The notes beneath the pieces were generated by a model that saw only the letters and a list, made by a program, of their open reading frames with translations, made no database searches and was not told the origin of the DNA. From NCBI RefSeq assembly GCF_017873555.1, contig NZ_JAGGKE010000004.1, positions 62,001-126,000 on the forward strand: a stretch of DNA of 64,000 nt. The letters are read 5' to 3'. Every line of letters starts with the position of its first letter. The stretch's first letter is position 1. The DNA is from Halorubrum trapanicum (GTDB taxonomy: Archaea; Halobacteriota; Halobacteria; Halobacteriales; Haloferacaceae). Both the position numbers and the translations under genes were made by a program. Shown one piece after another: positions 8,649 through 18,387 of this stretch.

Positions 8649-9056
8649 ATGGACGTCTTCGTGTACGGCACGCTGACCGAGCCGGAGCGGGTCGCCGAGG
8701 TGGTCGACTCGTTCGTCTTCGTCGGTTCCGCGACGCTCGACGGCCTCCGACTCGTGGAGGGCCGGTACCCGACGCTCGCGCCGGGCGGCGAGACGGCGGG
8801 CAGACTTCTCCGGACGGAGGAGATCGACGCGCTCGACGCGTACGAGGACGTCGACGGCGGGCTGTACGTCCGCGAGACCGTGCCGCTCGACGCGCCGGCC
8901 GACCACCCGGGGACCGCCGCGGTGTACGTCGGCGACCCCGACCGGCTCGACGCGGACGCGACGTGGCCGGGAAACGGTCCGTTCGCCGACCAGGTGCGAT
9001 CGGTCCTCGACGACCGCGACGTGCGGGTGCGGCTAACCCCCCGAGATCCCGTCTGA
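8649..9056 (+). CDS. Gamma-glutamylcyclotransferase-like (AIG2-like) protein
   Basis: A 135-residue protein opening MDVFVYGTLTEPERV, the signature YGTL substrate loop of the GGCT/AIG2 fold, and containing the acidic EEIDALDAYEDVDGGLYVRETV stretch where the catalytic glutamate lies. It is divergent from the MATE gene (about 120 bp between starts). Substrate unknown. Confidence 0.8.
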   Translation: MDVFVYGTLTEPERVAEVVDSFVFVGSATLDGLRLVEGRYPTLAPGGETAGRLLRTEEIDALDAYEDVDGGLYVRETVPLDAPADHPGTAAVYVGDPDRLDADATWPGNGPFADQVRSVLDDRDVRVRLTPRDPV

Positions 9057-9264
9057 CGGGCGGATGACAGCGCCGCAGTCGTGCGGTTACACTTTCACTC
9101 TGGTAGCCCCACCTTTTTGTATTCCCGTCGCCTCGCTTCACTCGCACGTCACACGCGTGCATTCCCCCCTTCACGAACCGCGAGCCGCTCGCTCGTCGAT
9201 ACGACGGGCGAGGCGACCGCGGTCGACCGGAACCGATTAGCGGTCGGCGCGGCGACGACGTGGC

Positions 9265-10476
9265 ATGCTCAGTCTTGCCGACATCCGCGAGGCGCGCGAG
9301 CGGGTCTCGGGCGTCGCCCGGCACACGCCGCTGGAGCGGTCGCGCTCCTTTTCGGAGATGAGCGGCGCCGACCTCCACCTGAAGCTGGAGAACTTCCAGC
9401 GGACCGGCGCGTTCAAGATCCGCGGCGCGATGAACCGGATCGAGACGCTCTCGGACGCGGAGCGCGAGGCCGGCGTCGTCACCGCGAGCGCCGGCAACCA
9501 CGCGCAGGGCGTGGCGCTGGCGGCCAGCCGCGCGGGCGTCGACGCCACCGTCGTGATGCCGAAGTTCGCGCCCGTCTCGAAGGTGAAGGCCACCCGCGGG
9601 TACGGCGCGAGCGTCCGGCTGGAGGGCGTCGATTACGACGAGGCGCAGGCGTACGCGCACCAGCTGGAGCGCGAGGAGGACCGGACCTACGTCCACGCGT
9701 TCGACGACCCCGTCGTGATGGCCGGGCAGGGGACGCTCGGCCTGGAGATCGTCGACGACTGTCCCGAACTCGACACCGTGGTCGTCCCGATCGGCGGCGG
9801 CGGGCTGATCTCGGGCGTCGCGGTCGCGATCAAAGAACAGCTCCCCGACGCCCGCGTCGTCGGCGTTCAGGCGGAGGGCGCGGCCTCCGCCGCGAAGTCG
9901 CTGGAGGCGGGCGAGCTCCGCGAGATCGACAGCGTCGACACGATCGCCGACGGGATCGCGACCCGATCCGTCGGCGAGCAGACGCTCGACGTGATGGCGG
10001 AGTACGTCGACGAGGTCGTCACCGTCGACGACCGCGAGATCGCCCTCGCGCTCACGCTGCTCTTAGAGCGCGCGAAGACGCTCGTCGAGGGTGCCGGCGC
10101 GGTCGCGCTCGCCGCCGTGCTCTCGGAGGCGTTCGAGTACGACGACGGCGAGACGGTCGTCGCCGCGCTCTGCGGCGGGAACATCGACCTCAACCGCCTC
10201 GGCACCGTGATCCGGCGCGGCCTGGTCCAGATGGGTCGGTACCTCAAGATCACCATCGACCTGAAGGACCGGCCCGGCGAACTGGAGCGCGTCTCCAGCA
10301 TCGTCGCGCGCACCGGCGCGAACGTGTACGCGGTCCACCACGACCGCACCTCGCGCGACGTGGCCGTCAACGCCGCCGAACTCGAACTGGAATTAGAGAC
10401 CGACGACGCCGAACACGCCGCCGACATCGTCGACGCGCTCGAAGCCGAGGGGTACGAGGTCGAAATTCTGTCGTAA
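9265..10476 (+). CDS. ilvA: Threonine ammonia-lyase (threonine deaminase)
   Basis: A 403-residue PLP enzyme that converts threonine to 2-oxobutyrate for isoleucine synthesis. The PLP lysine is K51 in GAFKIRGAMNR; SAGNHAQGVA binds substrate; PIGGGGLISGVAVAIK is the phosphate-binding glycine loop. A C-terminal ACT domain (about residues 330-403, LKDRPGELERVSSIVARTGA) suggests amino-acid feedback control and is of the short, catabolic/ACT-type arrangement. A TATA-like GATTAGCGG lies about 30 bp upstream. Repeat B directly follows. With the synthase at 5081 it gives two possible routes to 2-oxobutyrate. Confidence 0.92.
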   Translation: MLSLADIREARERVSGVARHTPLERSRSFSEMSGADLHLKLENFQRTGAFKIRGAMNRIETLSDAEREAGVVTASAGNHAQGVALAASRAGVDATVVMPKFAPVSKVKATRGYGASVRLEGVDYDEAQAYAHQLEREEDRTYVHAFDDPVVMAGQGTLGLEIVDDCPELDTVVVPIGGGGLISGVAVAIKEQLPDARVVGVQAEGAASAAKSLEAGELREIDSVDTIADGIATRSVGEQTLDVMAEYVDEVVTVDDREIALALTLLLERAKTLVEGAGAVALAAVLSEAFEYDDGETVVAALCGGNIDLNRLGTVIRRGLVQMGRYLKITIDLKDRPGELERVSSIVARTGANVYAVHHDRTSRDVAVNAAELELELETDDAEHAADIVDALEAEGYEVEILS

Positions 10477-10510
10477 GGTGGGCGATCACGACGGCCGTCT
10501 ATAAATGGAA

Positions 10511-10813
10511 CTGCGGTGGCGCGTGCCGACGAGCGCCCAGAGGGCGCGAGTCGCACGCGCGAGGGAGTCGGCCGACCGAAGGGAGGCCGACGAGGCTGGG
10601 GAGGCGTGAGGTGCTGTGCGGTCGCGGTCGGATGGGACTCAAAGGGGCAGTCGCCGGCGGCTCCGCCGCCGGCTGCCCGTGGCGCACAGCGCCACGCTGC
10701 CGCGAGGCCGGCGTAGGCGACGCAAGTACCGCAGGGAGGGAGCGGCAGCGACCGACCGAGGAACGCAGCGAGCGTACGCCGGCCTCGCGGCAGGGGCTTT
10801 GGAGGTGTTCACC
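10511..10813 (+). repeat. Structured repeat element, copy B
   Basis: Stem P1 pairs GCGCGTGC (10519-10526) with GCACGCGC (10553-10560) around a GCGCCC/GGGCGC hairpin. P3 pairs GTCGGCC (10567-10573) with GGCCGAC (10585-10591). The core from 10592 carries GAGGCTGGGGAGG and GGGACTCAAAGGGGCAG. P4 is a perfect 18-bp stem, 10697-10714 with 10776-10793. The tail GGGGCTTTGGAGGTGTTC ends the element. A TATA-like TATAAAT (10500-10506) precedes it. Unlike the others, its two-hairpin module lies between core and P4 (10650-10699). The rest of the gap to 10890 holds only a decayed second tail. It lies between the convergent ilvA and trxB. Confidence 0.85.
10650..10699 (+). repeat. Nested two-hairpin module in copy B (variant)
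   Basis: Same plan as the modules in A and E: GTCGCCGGCG...CGCCGGCTGCC, then a second hairpin, ending CGCTG. The second hairpin differs completely (GTGGCGC/GCGCCAC arms), so pairing is kept while sequence is not. It is inserted between the core and stem P4. Confidence 0.7.
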
Positions 10814-10890
10814 CAGACGGCAGTGACGAATCAGCGAGCGGGTGACTCGAAGCGGCCGAAAGGAACGTCCGAAACCGCAGATCCCGAGTA

Positions 10891-11961
10891 TTAGTCGTCT
10901 GCGGCCGCGGCGTCGACCTCACCTTCATAAAGCTCGCCGGCGCGCTCGCGCTCGGAGAGGTACTCGTCGGCGTCGAGCGCGGCCTTCACGCCCATGCCGC
11001 TCGCGGTCGCGGCCTGCTGGTAGTGGAAGTCGACCACGTCGCCCGCGCCGAAGAGGCCCTCGACGCCGGTGCGGGTCTGTCCGCCGCCGCGGCCGCCCTC
11101 GGTAATCAGGTAGCCGTCCTCGTCGGTCTCGATGCCGGTCCCTTCGAGGAAGTCCGTGTTCGGCGTGTGGCCGATGGCGTAGAAGACGGCGCCCACGTCG
11201 AACTCGTACTCGTCGACCTCGTCGGCGGTCGCCGGGTCGTCCAGCTTCTCCTTCGGGTGGCCGTCCGGGTGTTCGACGAGGGTCACGTGGTCGATCCCGT
11301 CCTCGGGCGAGCCGTGGATCTCGGTGAGTTCGGTGTTCAAGAGCAGCTCGATCTCGCCCTCCTCGACCGCGTCCATCGTGCGCTCGATCCACACGTCCTC
11401 GGCGCGGAACTCCTCGCGGCGGTGGGCGACGTAGACGGTGTCCGCGAACTTCGTCAGGAAGTTCGCCTCCTCCATCGCGGCGTCGCCGCCGCCGACGACG
11501 AGCATGTCCTCGTCGCGGAAGAACGCGCCGTCGCAGGTCGCACACGTCGAGAGCCCGTACCCCATCAGTTCGTCCTCGCCCGGGACCCCCAGCGTGCGGG
11601 CGCTGGCGCCCGACGCGGCGATGACGGCGTCGGCGGTGTAGACGTCGCCGTCGGAGAGCGCGACGCGGAAGTGGCCCGCCGGCTCCTTCGAGACGTCCTC
11701 GATGACGCCGTTGCGGGTCTCGGCGCCGAACTTCTGCGCCTGTTCTTTCATGTCGTTGATCAGGCCCGGCCCGGAGATCCCCTCGGGGAAGCCGGGGTAG
11801 TTCTCCACTTCGCTCGTCAGCGTGAGCTGGCCGCCCGGCTCGTCGCCCTCGATGAGCAGCGGGTCGTTGTTCGAGCGCGCGGCGTAGATGGCCGCCGAGA
11901 GGCCCGAGATGCCGGTGCCGGCGATGATCAGTCGACGGTGTTCGACGACGTCGTCGGTCAT
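10891..11961 (-). CDS. trxB: Thioredoxin-disulfide reductase (FAD/NAD(P)-dependent)
   Basis: A 356-residue flavoprotein. The FAD-binding loop GTGISGLSAA is near residues 15-24, the redox pair is C140-A-T-C143 (CATCDGAF), and the NAD(P) loop is GGGDAAMEEANF. The C-terminal FAD motif is GLFGAGDVVDF. It would pass electrons from NAD(P)H to thioredoxin, such as the one at 26088. The last 15 residues are an acidic/alanine extension. Convergent with repeat B/ilvA. Confidence 0.92.
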   Translation of the reverse strand: MTDDVVEHRRLIIAGTGISGLSAAIYAARSNNDPLLIEGDEPGGQLTLTSEVENYPGFPEGISGPGLINDMKEQAQKFGAETRNGVIEDVSKEPAGHFRVALSDGDVYTADAVIAASGASARTLGVPGEDELMGYGLSTCATCDGAFFRDEDMLVVGGGDAAMEEANFLTKFADTVYVAHRREEFRAEDVWIERTMDAVEEGEIELLLNTELTEIHGSPEDGIDHVTLVEHPDGHPKEKLDDPATADEVDEYEFDVGAVFYAIGHTPNTDFLEGTGIETDEDGYLITEGGRGGGQTRTGVEGLFGAGDVVDFHYQQAATASGMGVKAALDADEYLSERERAGELYEGEVDAAAADD

Positions 11962-12071
11962 GCGAAAGGGTTCGCCGGCGCGCCGTATGTACGTTGCGAC
12001 CGTTGGCGCGTCGGCCGCACGACCGGCGAGTGTGACACGGCCGACGACTGTTCAGATCGACGCGAACCCGG

Positions 12072-13598
12072 TCAGTCCGTCGGAAACTCCGGGGGAAGCC
12101 CGGTCGGCTGGGCGGGGGCGTCGTCGAGCGCCTCGAAGAACCGCCCGGCGACGAACGCCTCGACGACGTCCGACAGCGACTCCGACTCGGAGACCTCCGA
12201 GAGGATCCCGAGCGGGACCTGCGCGCCGGCCATCGCGGCGTGCCCCCCGGCCGAACCGACGGGGTCGAGCGCGTCGCGAAGCAGTTCGCCAGCGTCGAGG
12301 TCGGCGCCGCGGGCGCGAGCGGAGCCGTAGATCACCCCGTCCATGTAGCCGTAGACGAACGTCACCGTCACGTCCTCCAGATCGAGGAGGCGCTCGGCCG
12401 CCTGCGCGAGGGTGTCTCGGTCGGCGATCTCGCCGACGCAGGAGGCGGCCACCGACCCGCGGACGTCGCGGTTCTCGATCGCGGCCGCGAGCACGCGTAG
12501 CGTCTCGGGACTCACGCTCGGGCTCTCGACGCGTTCGAGCGTCGACTCGTCGGCGTGCGCGAGCAGCGCGGCGGCCGCCTCGAAGTCGTCGATGGCGGTC
12601 GCCCGCGTGAAGTCCTTCGTGTCGATCCGGATCCCGTACAGGAGCGCCGTGGCGAGGTCCCGGTCCGGCACGATCCCGAACCGCGAGAGGTACTCGGAGA
12701 TTAGCGTGCTCGTCGCGCCGACCGCGGGGCGGATGTCCACGAACGACCCCGCGACCGGTCCCCGCGGCGGGTGGTGGTCGATCACGACGTCGACCGGGTG
12801 GCCCTCGGGGAGGCTGTCGTTGATCCCGGCGCGGGAGTGGTCGACCAGGGCGACGCCGCCGTACGCGTCGAGGTCGATCTCGTCGAACGGCCGGAGACCG
12901 ATGTCGAGGAGGTTCACCATCGCGCGGTTCTCCTGGTGGGCGATCTCGCCGCCGTAACACGCGTCGGCGTCGACGCCGATCGACTCCGCGATCCGCGCCA
13001 GCCCGAGGGCGCTCGCGATGGCGTCCGGGTCGGGGTTGTCGTGCGCGACGACGAGGAGCGGTCCCGAGAGCGCCCGGAGGGCCGCGAGCAGCCGGGCGGG
13101 CTTCTCGTCGTCCGGCGTCTGCGAGCGGTCGCCGGCGAGACTCGGGGCGAGGTCGCCCGCATCGCCGGAGCCGCCCGCGCCGCCCGCGTCGTCCGCGCCG
13201 CCGTCGAGACCGATCGCCTCGCAGACGCGGTCGGTGACGGCCTCGACGGGGTCGACAACGCGGTCCGCGACCGCCTCGCTCGCCGCCCGCTGCTCGTCGG
13301 TCGGCGCCGTTCCGAGGTACGCGACGACCATCGCGTCCGGGTATCGCTCCCGGGCCGCGCGCGCGGCGGCGACGTTCCGCGCGGCGTCGTCGCTCGCGAC
13401 CAGCACGATCGCCGCCGAGTCGGGGTACGTCGCCGGGTCGGTCGGGTCGGCCTCGACCGTGGCGACGTTGCGGTCGCGCAGCGTCGACGCCCACCCCGTG
13501 TCGTCGGTGATCGCCACCAGATCGCCGCGTCCCTCGCGGGTGCGCTCGGCGAGGGCGTTCCCGACCGCGCTACAGCCGAGCAGCAGGCGCCGGGTCAT
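12072..13598 (-). CDS. TrkA-N/DHH-family phosphoesterase fusion
   Basis: A 508-residue protein. Residues 1-130 are a Rossmann-like TrkA-N domain (LLLGCSAVGNALAERT, then VATVEADPTDPATYPD). An acidic Gly/Asp linker follows. From about residue 175 there is a DHH/DHHA1 domain: VVAHDNPDPDAIASALGL, ALVDHSR and VVIDHHPP carry the metal-binding Asp/His residues, and GSAGGHAAMAGAQ is the DHHA1 glycine motif. DHH enzymes cleave cyclic dinucleotides or nanoRNA; the nucleotide-binding front may sense a ligand. The exact substrate is unknown. Confidence 0.85.
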   Translation of the reverse strand: MTRRLLLGCSAVGNALAERTREGRGDLVAITDDTGWASTLRDRNVATVEADPTDPATYPDSAAIVLVASDDAARNVAAARAARERYPDAMVVAYLGTAPTDEQRAASEAVADRVVDPVEAVTDRVCEAIGLDGGADDAGGAGGSGDAGDLAPSLAGDRSQTPDDEKPARLLAALRALSGPLLVVAHDNPDPDAIASALGLARIAESIGVDADACYGGEIAHQENRAMVNLLDIGLRPFDEIDLDAYGGVALVDHSRAGINDSLPEGHPVDVVIDHHPPRGPVAGSFVDIRPAVGATSTLISEYLSRFGIVPDRDLATALLYGIRIDTKDFTRATAIDDFEAAAALLAHADESTLERVESPSVSPETLRVLAAAIENRDVRGSVAASCVGEIADRDTLAQAAERLLDLEDVTVTFVYGYMDGVIYGSARARGADLDAGELLRDALDPVGSAGGHAAMAGAQVPLGILSEVSESESLSDVVEAFVAGRFFEALDDAPAQPTGLPPEFPTD

Positions 13599-13686
13599 AC
13601 GGACGCGACGAGGTCGCGAGGCAAAACGCTGCCGTCGGCGCGGCGGGGGTGACGCCCCGGACGCGGGGTCGGGGGGCGAACCGACA

Positions 13687-16299
13687 TTACGCCGCGTCCT
13701 CCGAATCGTCTCCCTCGCGGAGCGCCCCGCCGACCGCGGCGGCGACGTCGACCGCCGCGCGGTTCTCGGCGACGTCGTGGACCCGGACGATGTCGGCGCC
13801 GCGGTCGGCGGCGAGCGCGGTGCCCGCGACCGTCGCGTGCTCGCGGTCGTCCGCGTCGCGTCCCACCGCGCCGTACAGCGACTTGTGCGAGTGACCGATC
13901 AGAACCGGACAGCCGAGCGCCGCGAGCTCCCCGCAGCGCGCGAGCAGCTCGTAGTCCTCCGCGGGCGACTTGCCGAACCCGAGACCGGGGTCGACGATCA
14001 CGCGGTCGCGGTCGATGCCGGCCGTGTCCGCAAGCGCGAGCCGCTCGCGCAGCGCGTCGACGACCTCGCTCACCACGTCGTCGTACTCGGGGTCGGCGTC
14101 CGGGTCGACCGGCGCGTCGAGGCTGTGCATCACGATCACCGGGCAGTCCGCGTCGGCGACGACCGAGCGCATCTCCGGATCCTCCAACCCCGTCACGTCG
14201 TTGATGACGTCCGCGCCGGCGTCGAGCGCCGCCTCGGCGACGGCCGGCTTCCGCGTGTCGACCGAGACGAGCACGTCGCCCGCGTCGACCGCCGGCACCG
14301 ACTGGATCGCCTCGACCGTCGGCACGACCCGATCGATCTCCTCCTCGACCGGGACCGGCTCCGCGCCCGGCCGGGTCGACTCCCCGCCGACGTCGACGAT
14401 ATCGACGCCGGACTCGACCATCCGCTCGACGCCCGCGACCGCGTCGTCGAGGTCGGCGTGGCGCCCGCCGTCGTGGAAGGAGTCGGGCGTGACGTTGAGC
14501 ACGCCCATCACGGCGGTCCGGTCGGTCCACGGAAGGTCGGGGTCTTCGGGGTCGGCCGCTCCGTCGCTCGCGGCGACCCCGTCCGCTGTTCCGTCCACGC
14601 CGGAGTCGTCGATCCCGACCGCCCCGGCGAGGTCGGCCGCCACGCCACCGAGTCCGCCGGCGTCGGCCGCGTCGAGTCGGTCGACGAGCGCGCGGAGTTC
14701 GGCGACCGTCCCCGCGACGGTGACCGGGACCCGTTCGCCGCCGGCGCCGCGGTCCTCGCTCGCGCCGAGTCCGCCGAGCGCCGCGTCGCCGCCGACCGCC
14801 CGGACCTCGCTCGCGACGCGCTCGGCGCGGTCGCCGCGCAGCCGGAGGGTGAGGACGCGGTGGTCGACGCCGTCCCGGCGGGCCGCGACCCCCGCCGGCG
14901 GGACGCCGGCCGTGTCAAGCGCGTGGGCGGCGTCCGCTGGGCCGCGAACCGTTCGCTGGCGGACCGTCCGGTTTCGCGCCGCGCGGGCCTCGGCGACCGC
15001 GAACAGCGAGCCGACGAGCAGCACGCAGTCGTCTCCGTCGGCGCGGTCGACCGCGTCGGCGAGCGCGTCCGACACGTCGCCGCCCGCCATCACGCGGTCG
15101 ACGCCCGCCGAGCGGAGCGCGGCCGCGAGCACGTCGGGGGCCTCGGCGCGGTCGATCGCGGGGCGGCAGGTGACCGCCGTCGCCGCGTCGGGGAACGCCG
15201 CGGCCGTCTCCGCGTGGTCCTTGTCGTGCATCGCGGCGTACACGAGGTGGAGATCGTCGTAGTCGTACTCGTCGAGCGTCGCCGCGAGCGTGCGAGCCGC
15301 CGCGGGGTTGTGCGCGCCGTCGAGGACGGTCAGCGGCGCGGTGTCGACCACCTCGAACCGCCCCGGCCACGTCGCCCGCGCGAGGCCGTCGCGGATCGCC
15401 CGGTCCGCGAGGTCGGTCCCCAGCGCCGCCGCGGTTCGGTCCGCGATCGCGACGGCGATCGCCGCGTTCGTCGCCTGGTGAGCGCCGACGAGCGGGATCC
15501 GGTAGGTCCCCTCGCGCTCGCCGACGATCGAGACCTCGGCGTCGGTGGCGCTGACGCGGCCCTCGTAGGTCGCCGTGAACGCCGGCGGGTCGTCGGACTC
15601 GGACTCGGCGTCACCGCCCTCCTCGGTGCCCCTCTCGCCCGTCACGCGCGTCACCGGCGCGCCGGCCTCGTCCGCGACCTCGCGGACCACGTCGAGCGCC
15701 TCGCCCTCGCAAGCGGTGACGAAGGGGGCGTCGGAGCGGGCGATCCGGGCCTTCGTGCGGGCGATCTCGCCGATCGTGTCGCCGAGCACCGCGGTGTGTT
15801 CCAAGGAGACGTTCGTCACGGCGGTCGCGGCGGGGTCGACCGCGCTCGTCGCGTCGTACTCGCCGCCGAGACCGACCTCCAGCACGGCCACGTCGACCTC
15901 GCGCCGCGCGAACTCCCGGACTGCCATCGCCGTCACGACTTCGAAGAAGGTGAGCGGCTCGCCGGCGGCCGCCCGGTCGATCAGCCACGGGCGCACCTCC
16001 GCGACGAAGTCGGCGACCGCGGCCTCCGTCATCTCCCGGCCGCCGACGCGGACGCGCTCCGTGAGCGCGGAGAGGTGCGGCGAGGTGTACAGCCCCACCG
16101 ACAGCCCCGCCTCGCGGAGGACCGACTCCGTCATCCGCGCCGCGCTGCCCTTCCCGTTCGACCCCGCGATCTGAACGAACGGGACGTCCTCCTGCGGGTC
16201 GCCGAGGTGCGCCAGCAGCGCCTCCACCCGCTCCGTGCCGGGCTTGACCGAGAAGCGGCGGAGGTCGAAGAGGAACGCCGCCGCCTCGTGGTAGTGCAT
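13687..16299 (-). CDS. folP: Fused folylpolyglutamate synthase / dihydropteroate synthase
   Basis: An 870-residue fusion. The N-terminal half (about 1-430) is a Mur-ligase-type FolC with the ATP loop AGSNGKGSAARMTESV, EVGLGGEYDATSAVDP and TVLDGAHNPAAARTLAATL. A short variable linker leads to FolP (about 590-870), with VMGVLNVTPDSFHDGG, VDVGGESTRPGAEPV and VIVDPGLGFGKSP, the pterin- and pABA-binding motifs. Both steps of (tetrahydro)folate synthesis would be on one chain, a fusion known in haloarchaea. I take the ATG at 16299 (MHYHEAAAFL); the frame stays open upstream but without similarity. Confidence 0.9.
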   Translation of the reverse strand: MHYHEAAAFLFDLRRFSVKPGTERVEALLAHLGDPQEDVPFVQIAGSNGKGSAARMTESVLREAGLSVGLYTSPHLSALTERVRVGGREMTEAAVADFVAEVRPWLIDRAAAGEPLTFFEVVTAMAVREFARREVDVAVLEVGLGGEYDATSAVDPAATAVTNVSLEHTAVLGDTIGEIARTKARIARSDAPFVTACEGEALDVVREVADEAGAPVTRVTGERGTEEGGDAESESDDPPAFTATYEGRVSATDAEVSIVGEREGTYRIPLVGAHQATNAAIAVAIADRTAAALGTDLADRAIRDGLARATWPGRFEVVDTAPLTVLDGAHNPAAARTLAATLDEYDYDDLHLVYAAMHDKDHAETAAAFPDAATAVTCRPAIDRAEAPDVLAAALRSAGVDRVMAGGDVSDALADAVDRADGDDCVLLVGSLFAVAEARAARNRTVRQRTVRGPADAAHALDTAGVPPAGVAARRDGVDHRVLTLRLRGDRAERVASEVRAVGGDAALGGLGASEDRGAGGERVPVTVAGTVAELRALVDRLDAADAGGLGGVAADLAGAVGIDDSGVDGTADGVAASDGAADPEDPDLPWTDRTAVMGVLNVTPDSFHDGGRHADLDDAVAGVERMVESGVDIVDVGGESTRPGAEPVPVEEEIDRVVPTVEAIQSVPAVDAGDVLVSVDTRKPAVAEAALDAGADVINDVTGLEDPEMRSVVADADCPVIVMHSLDAPVDPDADPEYDDVVSEVVDALRERLALADTAGIDRDRVIVDPGLGFGKSPAEDYELLARCGELAALGCPVLIGHSHKSLYGAVGRDADDREHATVAGTALAADRGADIVRVHDVAENRAAVDVAAAVGGALREGDDSEDAA

Positions 16300-16474
16300 A
16301 CGCCGTGAGTCGGGAGCGCGTCGCTTAGGGGTAACGGACCGGGACGAGGGAGGGGGTCCGGCGAGCGCCACGGCGACGGACCCGGCGGGCGCCACGGCGG
16401 CGCTTCCGTCGACGGCGCCGCCCCGCGTCGACCGAAGAGCAACCCTTACGCGCGCGGCGGCCGGAGTCGGTCGC

Positions 16475-17521
16475 ATGAACGAGACAGCGATCGACGCCGC
16501 GGGAGACGCCCCCGCCGACGGGGCGAGTCCGGGCGGCCCCGCGGCCGATCCCGTCGTGAGCGGCGAGGGCGTCCGCAAGTCGTACGGCGACGTCGTCGCG
16601 CTCGACGGGGTCAGCCTCGACGTCGCGGCCGGCGAGGTGTTCGGGCTGATCGGTCCTAACGGCGCCGGGAAGACGACGCTGGTGCGCGCGCTCACCGGCA
16701 CCACCGAGGCCGACGGCGACCTGCGCGTCTTCGGCGAGCCGCCCCGAGACGTCGACCCGGCCCGCATCGGGCTGCTCCCGCAGTCGTTCGACCCGCCCGC
16801 GCGGCTCACGGCCCGCGAGCTGGTCGACTACTACGGCGGGCTGTACGACGCGGCCCGCGACACCGAGGCGGTCCTCGAGGACGTGGGGATGGCCGACGAC
16901 GCCGACGCCTGGTACGAGACGCTCTCGGGCGGCCAGAAGCGCCGGACCTGCGTCGCGACCGCGGTCGTCAACGACCCCGACCTGTTGTTCCTCGACGAGC
17001 CGACGACCGGGATCGACCCCGCCGGCCGGCGGGCGATACACCGGCTGATCGAGCGGCTCGCGGCCGGCGGCACGACCGTTTTCCTCACGAGCCACGCGAT
17101 GGACGAGGTCGAGCGGCTCACGGACCGGGTCGCGCTGCTGCGCGACGGTCGGGTCGTCGCGAGCGGCGCGCCGGACCGGCTGGTCGCCGAACACGGCGGC
17201 GCGCCGCGGCTCGACGCCGCGACTGCCGAGTCGGCGACCGAAGAGGTCGTCGAGTCGGTCGCGAGCGGGGTCCGGGAGCGCCTCGGGACCGAGCCGACCG
17301 TCGAGAGGACCGAGGCGGGACTCCGGGTGCGGGGCGTGCGCCCCGAAGCGATCGGCGACGCGGTCGACGCGCTCGACGGCGCCGGGGTCGCCTTCGACTC
17401 GCTCTCGTGGACCGAACCGTCGCTCGAGGACGTGTACCTGCGGCTCACCGGCGAGGAGTACGCGCGACGAGGGGACGCGGGAGAGAGCGTCGAGAGAGCT
17501 GACGAGGAGGGCGACCGATGA
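16475..17521 (+). CDS. ABC transporter ATP-binding protein
   Basis: A 348-residue ATPase with Walker A GPNGAGKTTLVRAL, signature LSGGQKRR, Walker B LLFLDEPTTGIDP and switch histidine in TSHAMDEVERL. The C-terminal 110 residues match the extra domain of drug/multidrug-type ATPases. A TATA-like CCCTTACG is about 30 bp upstream. Its stop overlaps the permease start (ATGA), so the two form one export unit. Confidence 0.9.
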   Translation: MNETAIDAAGDAPADGASPGGPAADPVVSGEGVRKSYGDVVALDGVSLDVAAGEVFGLIGPNGAGKTTLVRALTGTTEADGDLRVFGEPPRDVDPARIGLLPQSFDPPARLTARELVDYYGGLYDAARDTEAVLEDVGMADDADAWYETLSGGQKRRTCVATAVVNDPDLLFLDEPTTGIDPAGRRAIHRLIERLAAGGTTVFLTSHAMDEVERLTDRVALLRDGRVVASGAPDRLVAEHGGAPRLDAATAESATEEVVESVASGVRERLGTEPTVERTEAGLRVRGVRPEAIGDAVDALDGAGVAFDSLSWTEPSLEDVYLRLTGEEYARRGDAGESVERADEEGDR

Positions 17522-18273
17522 CCCGCCTCGGCCGGATCCGGACGGAGGCGGTCGCGGCGGCGCGCTCGTTCACCCGCCGCCGGACGGCGGTGTTCTTCAC
17601 CTTCTTCTTCCCCGTCATCCTCGTCGTCATCTTCGGCGCGCTGGTGCGGACCCAGCCGACCGGGGGCGGCCTCTTCGCCGAGCCGGCGGGCTACTACATC
17701 CCCGGCTACCTCGCGGTCGTCGTCCTGTTCACGCCGCTGTCGCGGGTCGGCTCCGAGATCGCGCGCCACCGCGACGGCGGGCGGTTCGAGAAGCTGGCGA
17801 CGACTCCCCTCTCGCGCGGCGAGTGGCTGCTCGCGCACACGCTCGTCAACGTCGGGATCATCGGCGCCGCGAGCCTGCTCATCCTCGGGCTGGTGCTCGC
17901 GGTGACGGACGCGACCCTGATCGTCTCGCCCGCGCTCGCCGTCCTCCCCGTCTTCGTCGCGGTCGCGGTCGCGCTGTTCTGCGGCCTCGGCGCGGTCCTC
18001 GGCGCGCTCGCCGACTCGCAGGACGGCGTGATCGCCGCGAGCAACACGGTGGCGCTCCCCCTGCTGTTCCTCTCCGAGACGTTCGTCACCCCGTCGCTGC
18101 TCCCGGAGTGGTTCCTGCCCGCGGTCGCCGCCTCGCCGCTGACGTACTTCGCGCGGGGGACCAGAGCGATAACGTTCGAAGGCGGCGCGTGGGCCGGCGA
18201 CCTGCTCGCGTTGACCGCGCTCGCGGCCGGCTTCCTCGCGGTCGGCGCGTACGCGGTGCCGCGGACCGAGTGA
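17518..18273 (+). CDS. ABC-2 type transporter permease
   Basis: A 251-residue membrane protein with about six hydrophobic segments and the ABC-2 motif TPLSRGEWLLAHTLVN, followed by LPLLFLSETFVTPSLLPEWF near the end of the fifth segment. Start ATG overlaps the ATPase stop by 4 bp. Together they resemble the two-gene daunorubicin/natamycin-type exporters; the substrate is unknown. Confidence 0.88.
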   Translation: MTRLGRIRTEAVAAARSFTRRRTAVFFTFFFPVILVVIFGALVRTQPTGGGLFAEPAGYYIPGYLAVVVLFTPLSRVGSEIARHRDGGRFEKLATTPLSRGEWLLAHTLVNVGIIGAASLLILGLVLAVTDATLIVSPALAVLPVFVAVAVALFCGLGAVLGALADSQDGVIAASNTVALPLLFLSETFVTPSLLPEWFLPAVAASPLTYFARGTRAITFEGGAWAGDLLALTALAAGFLAVGAYAVPRTE

Positions 18274-18387
18274 GCGGGCGGCCCGTCGCCCGCGGGACGG
18301 CGGCGTCGGAGCGGCCGCCGTCCGGGATCCCGTAACCGTCCATTTATGTTCACAGCCCGCGTCCGGAGGAACTGAGAGGTAACGCCG

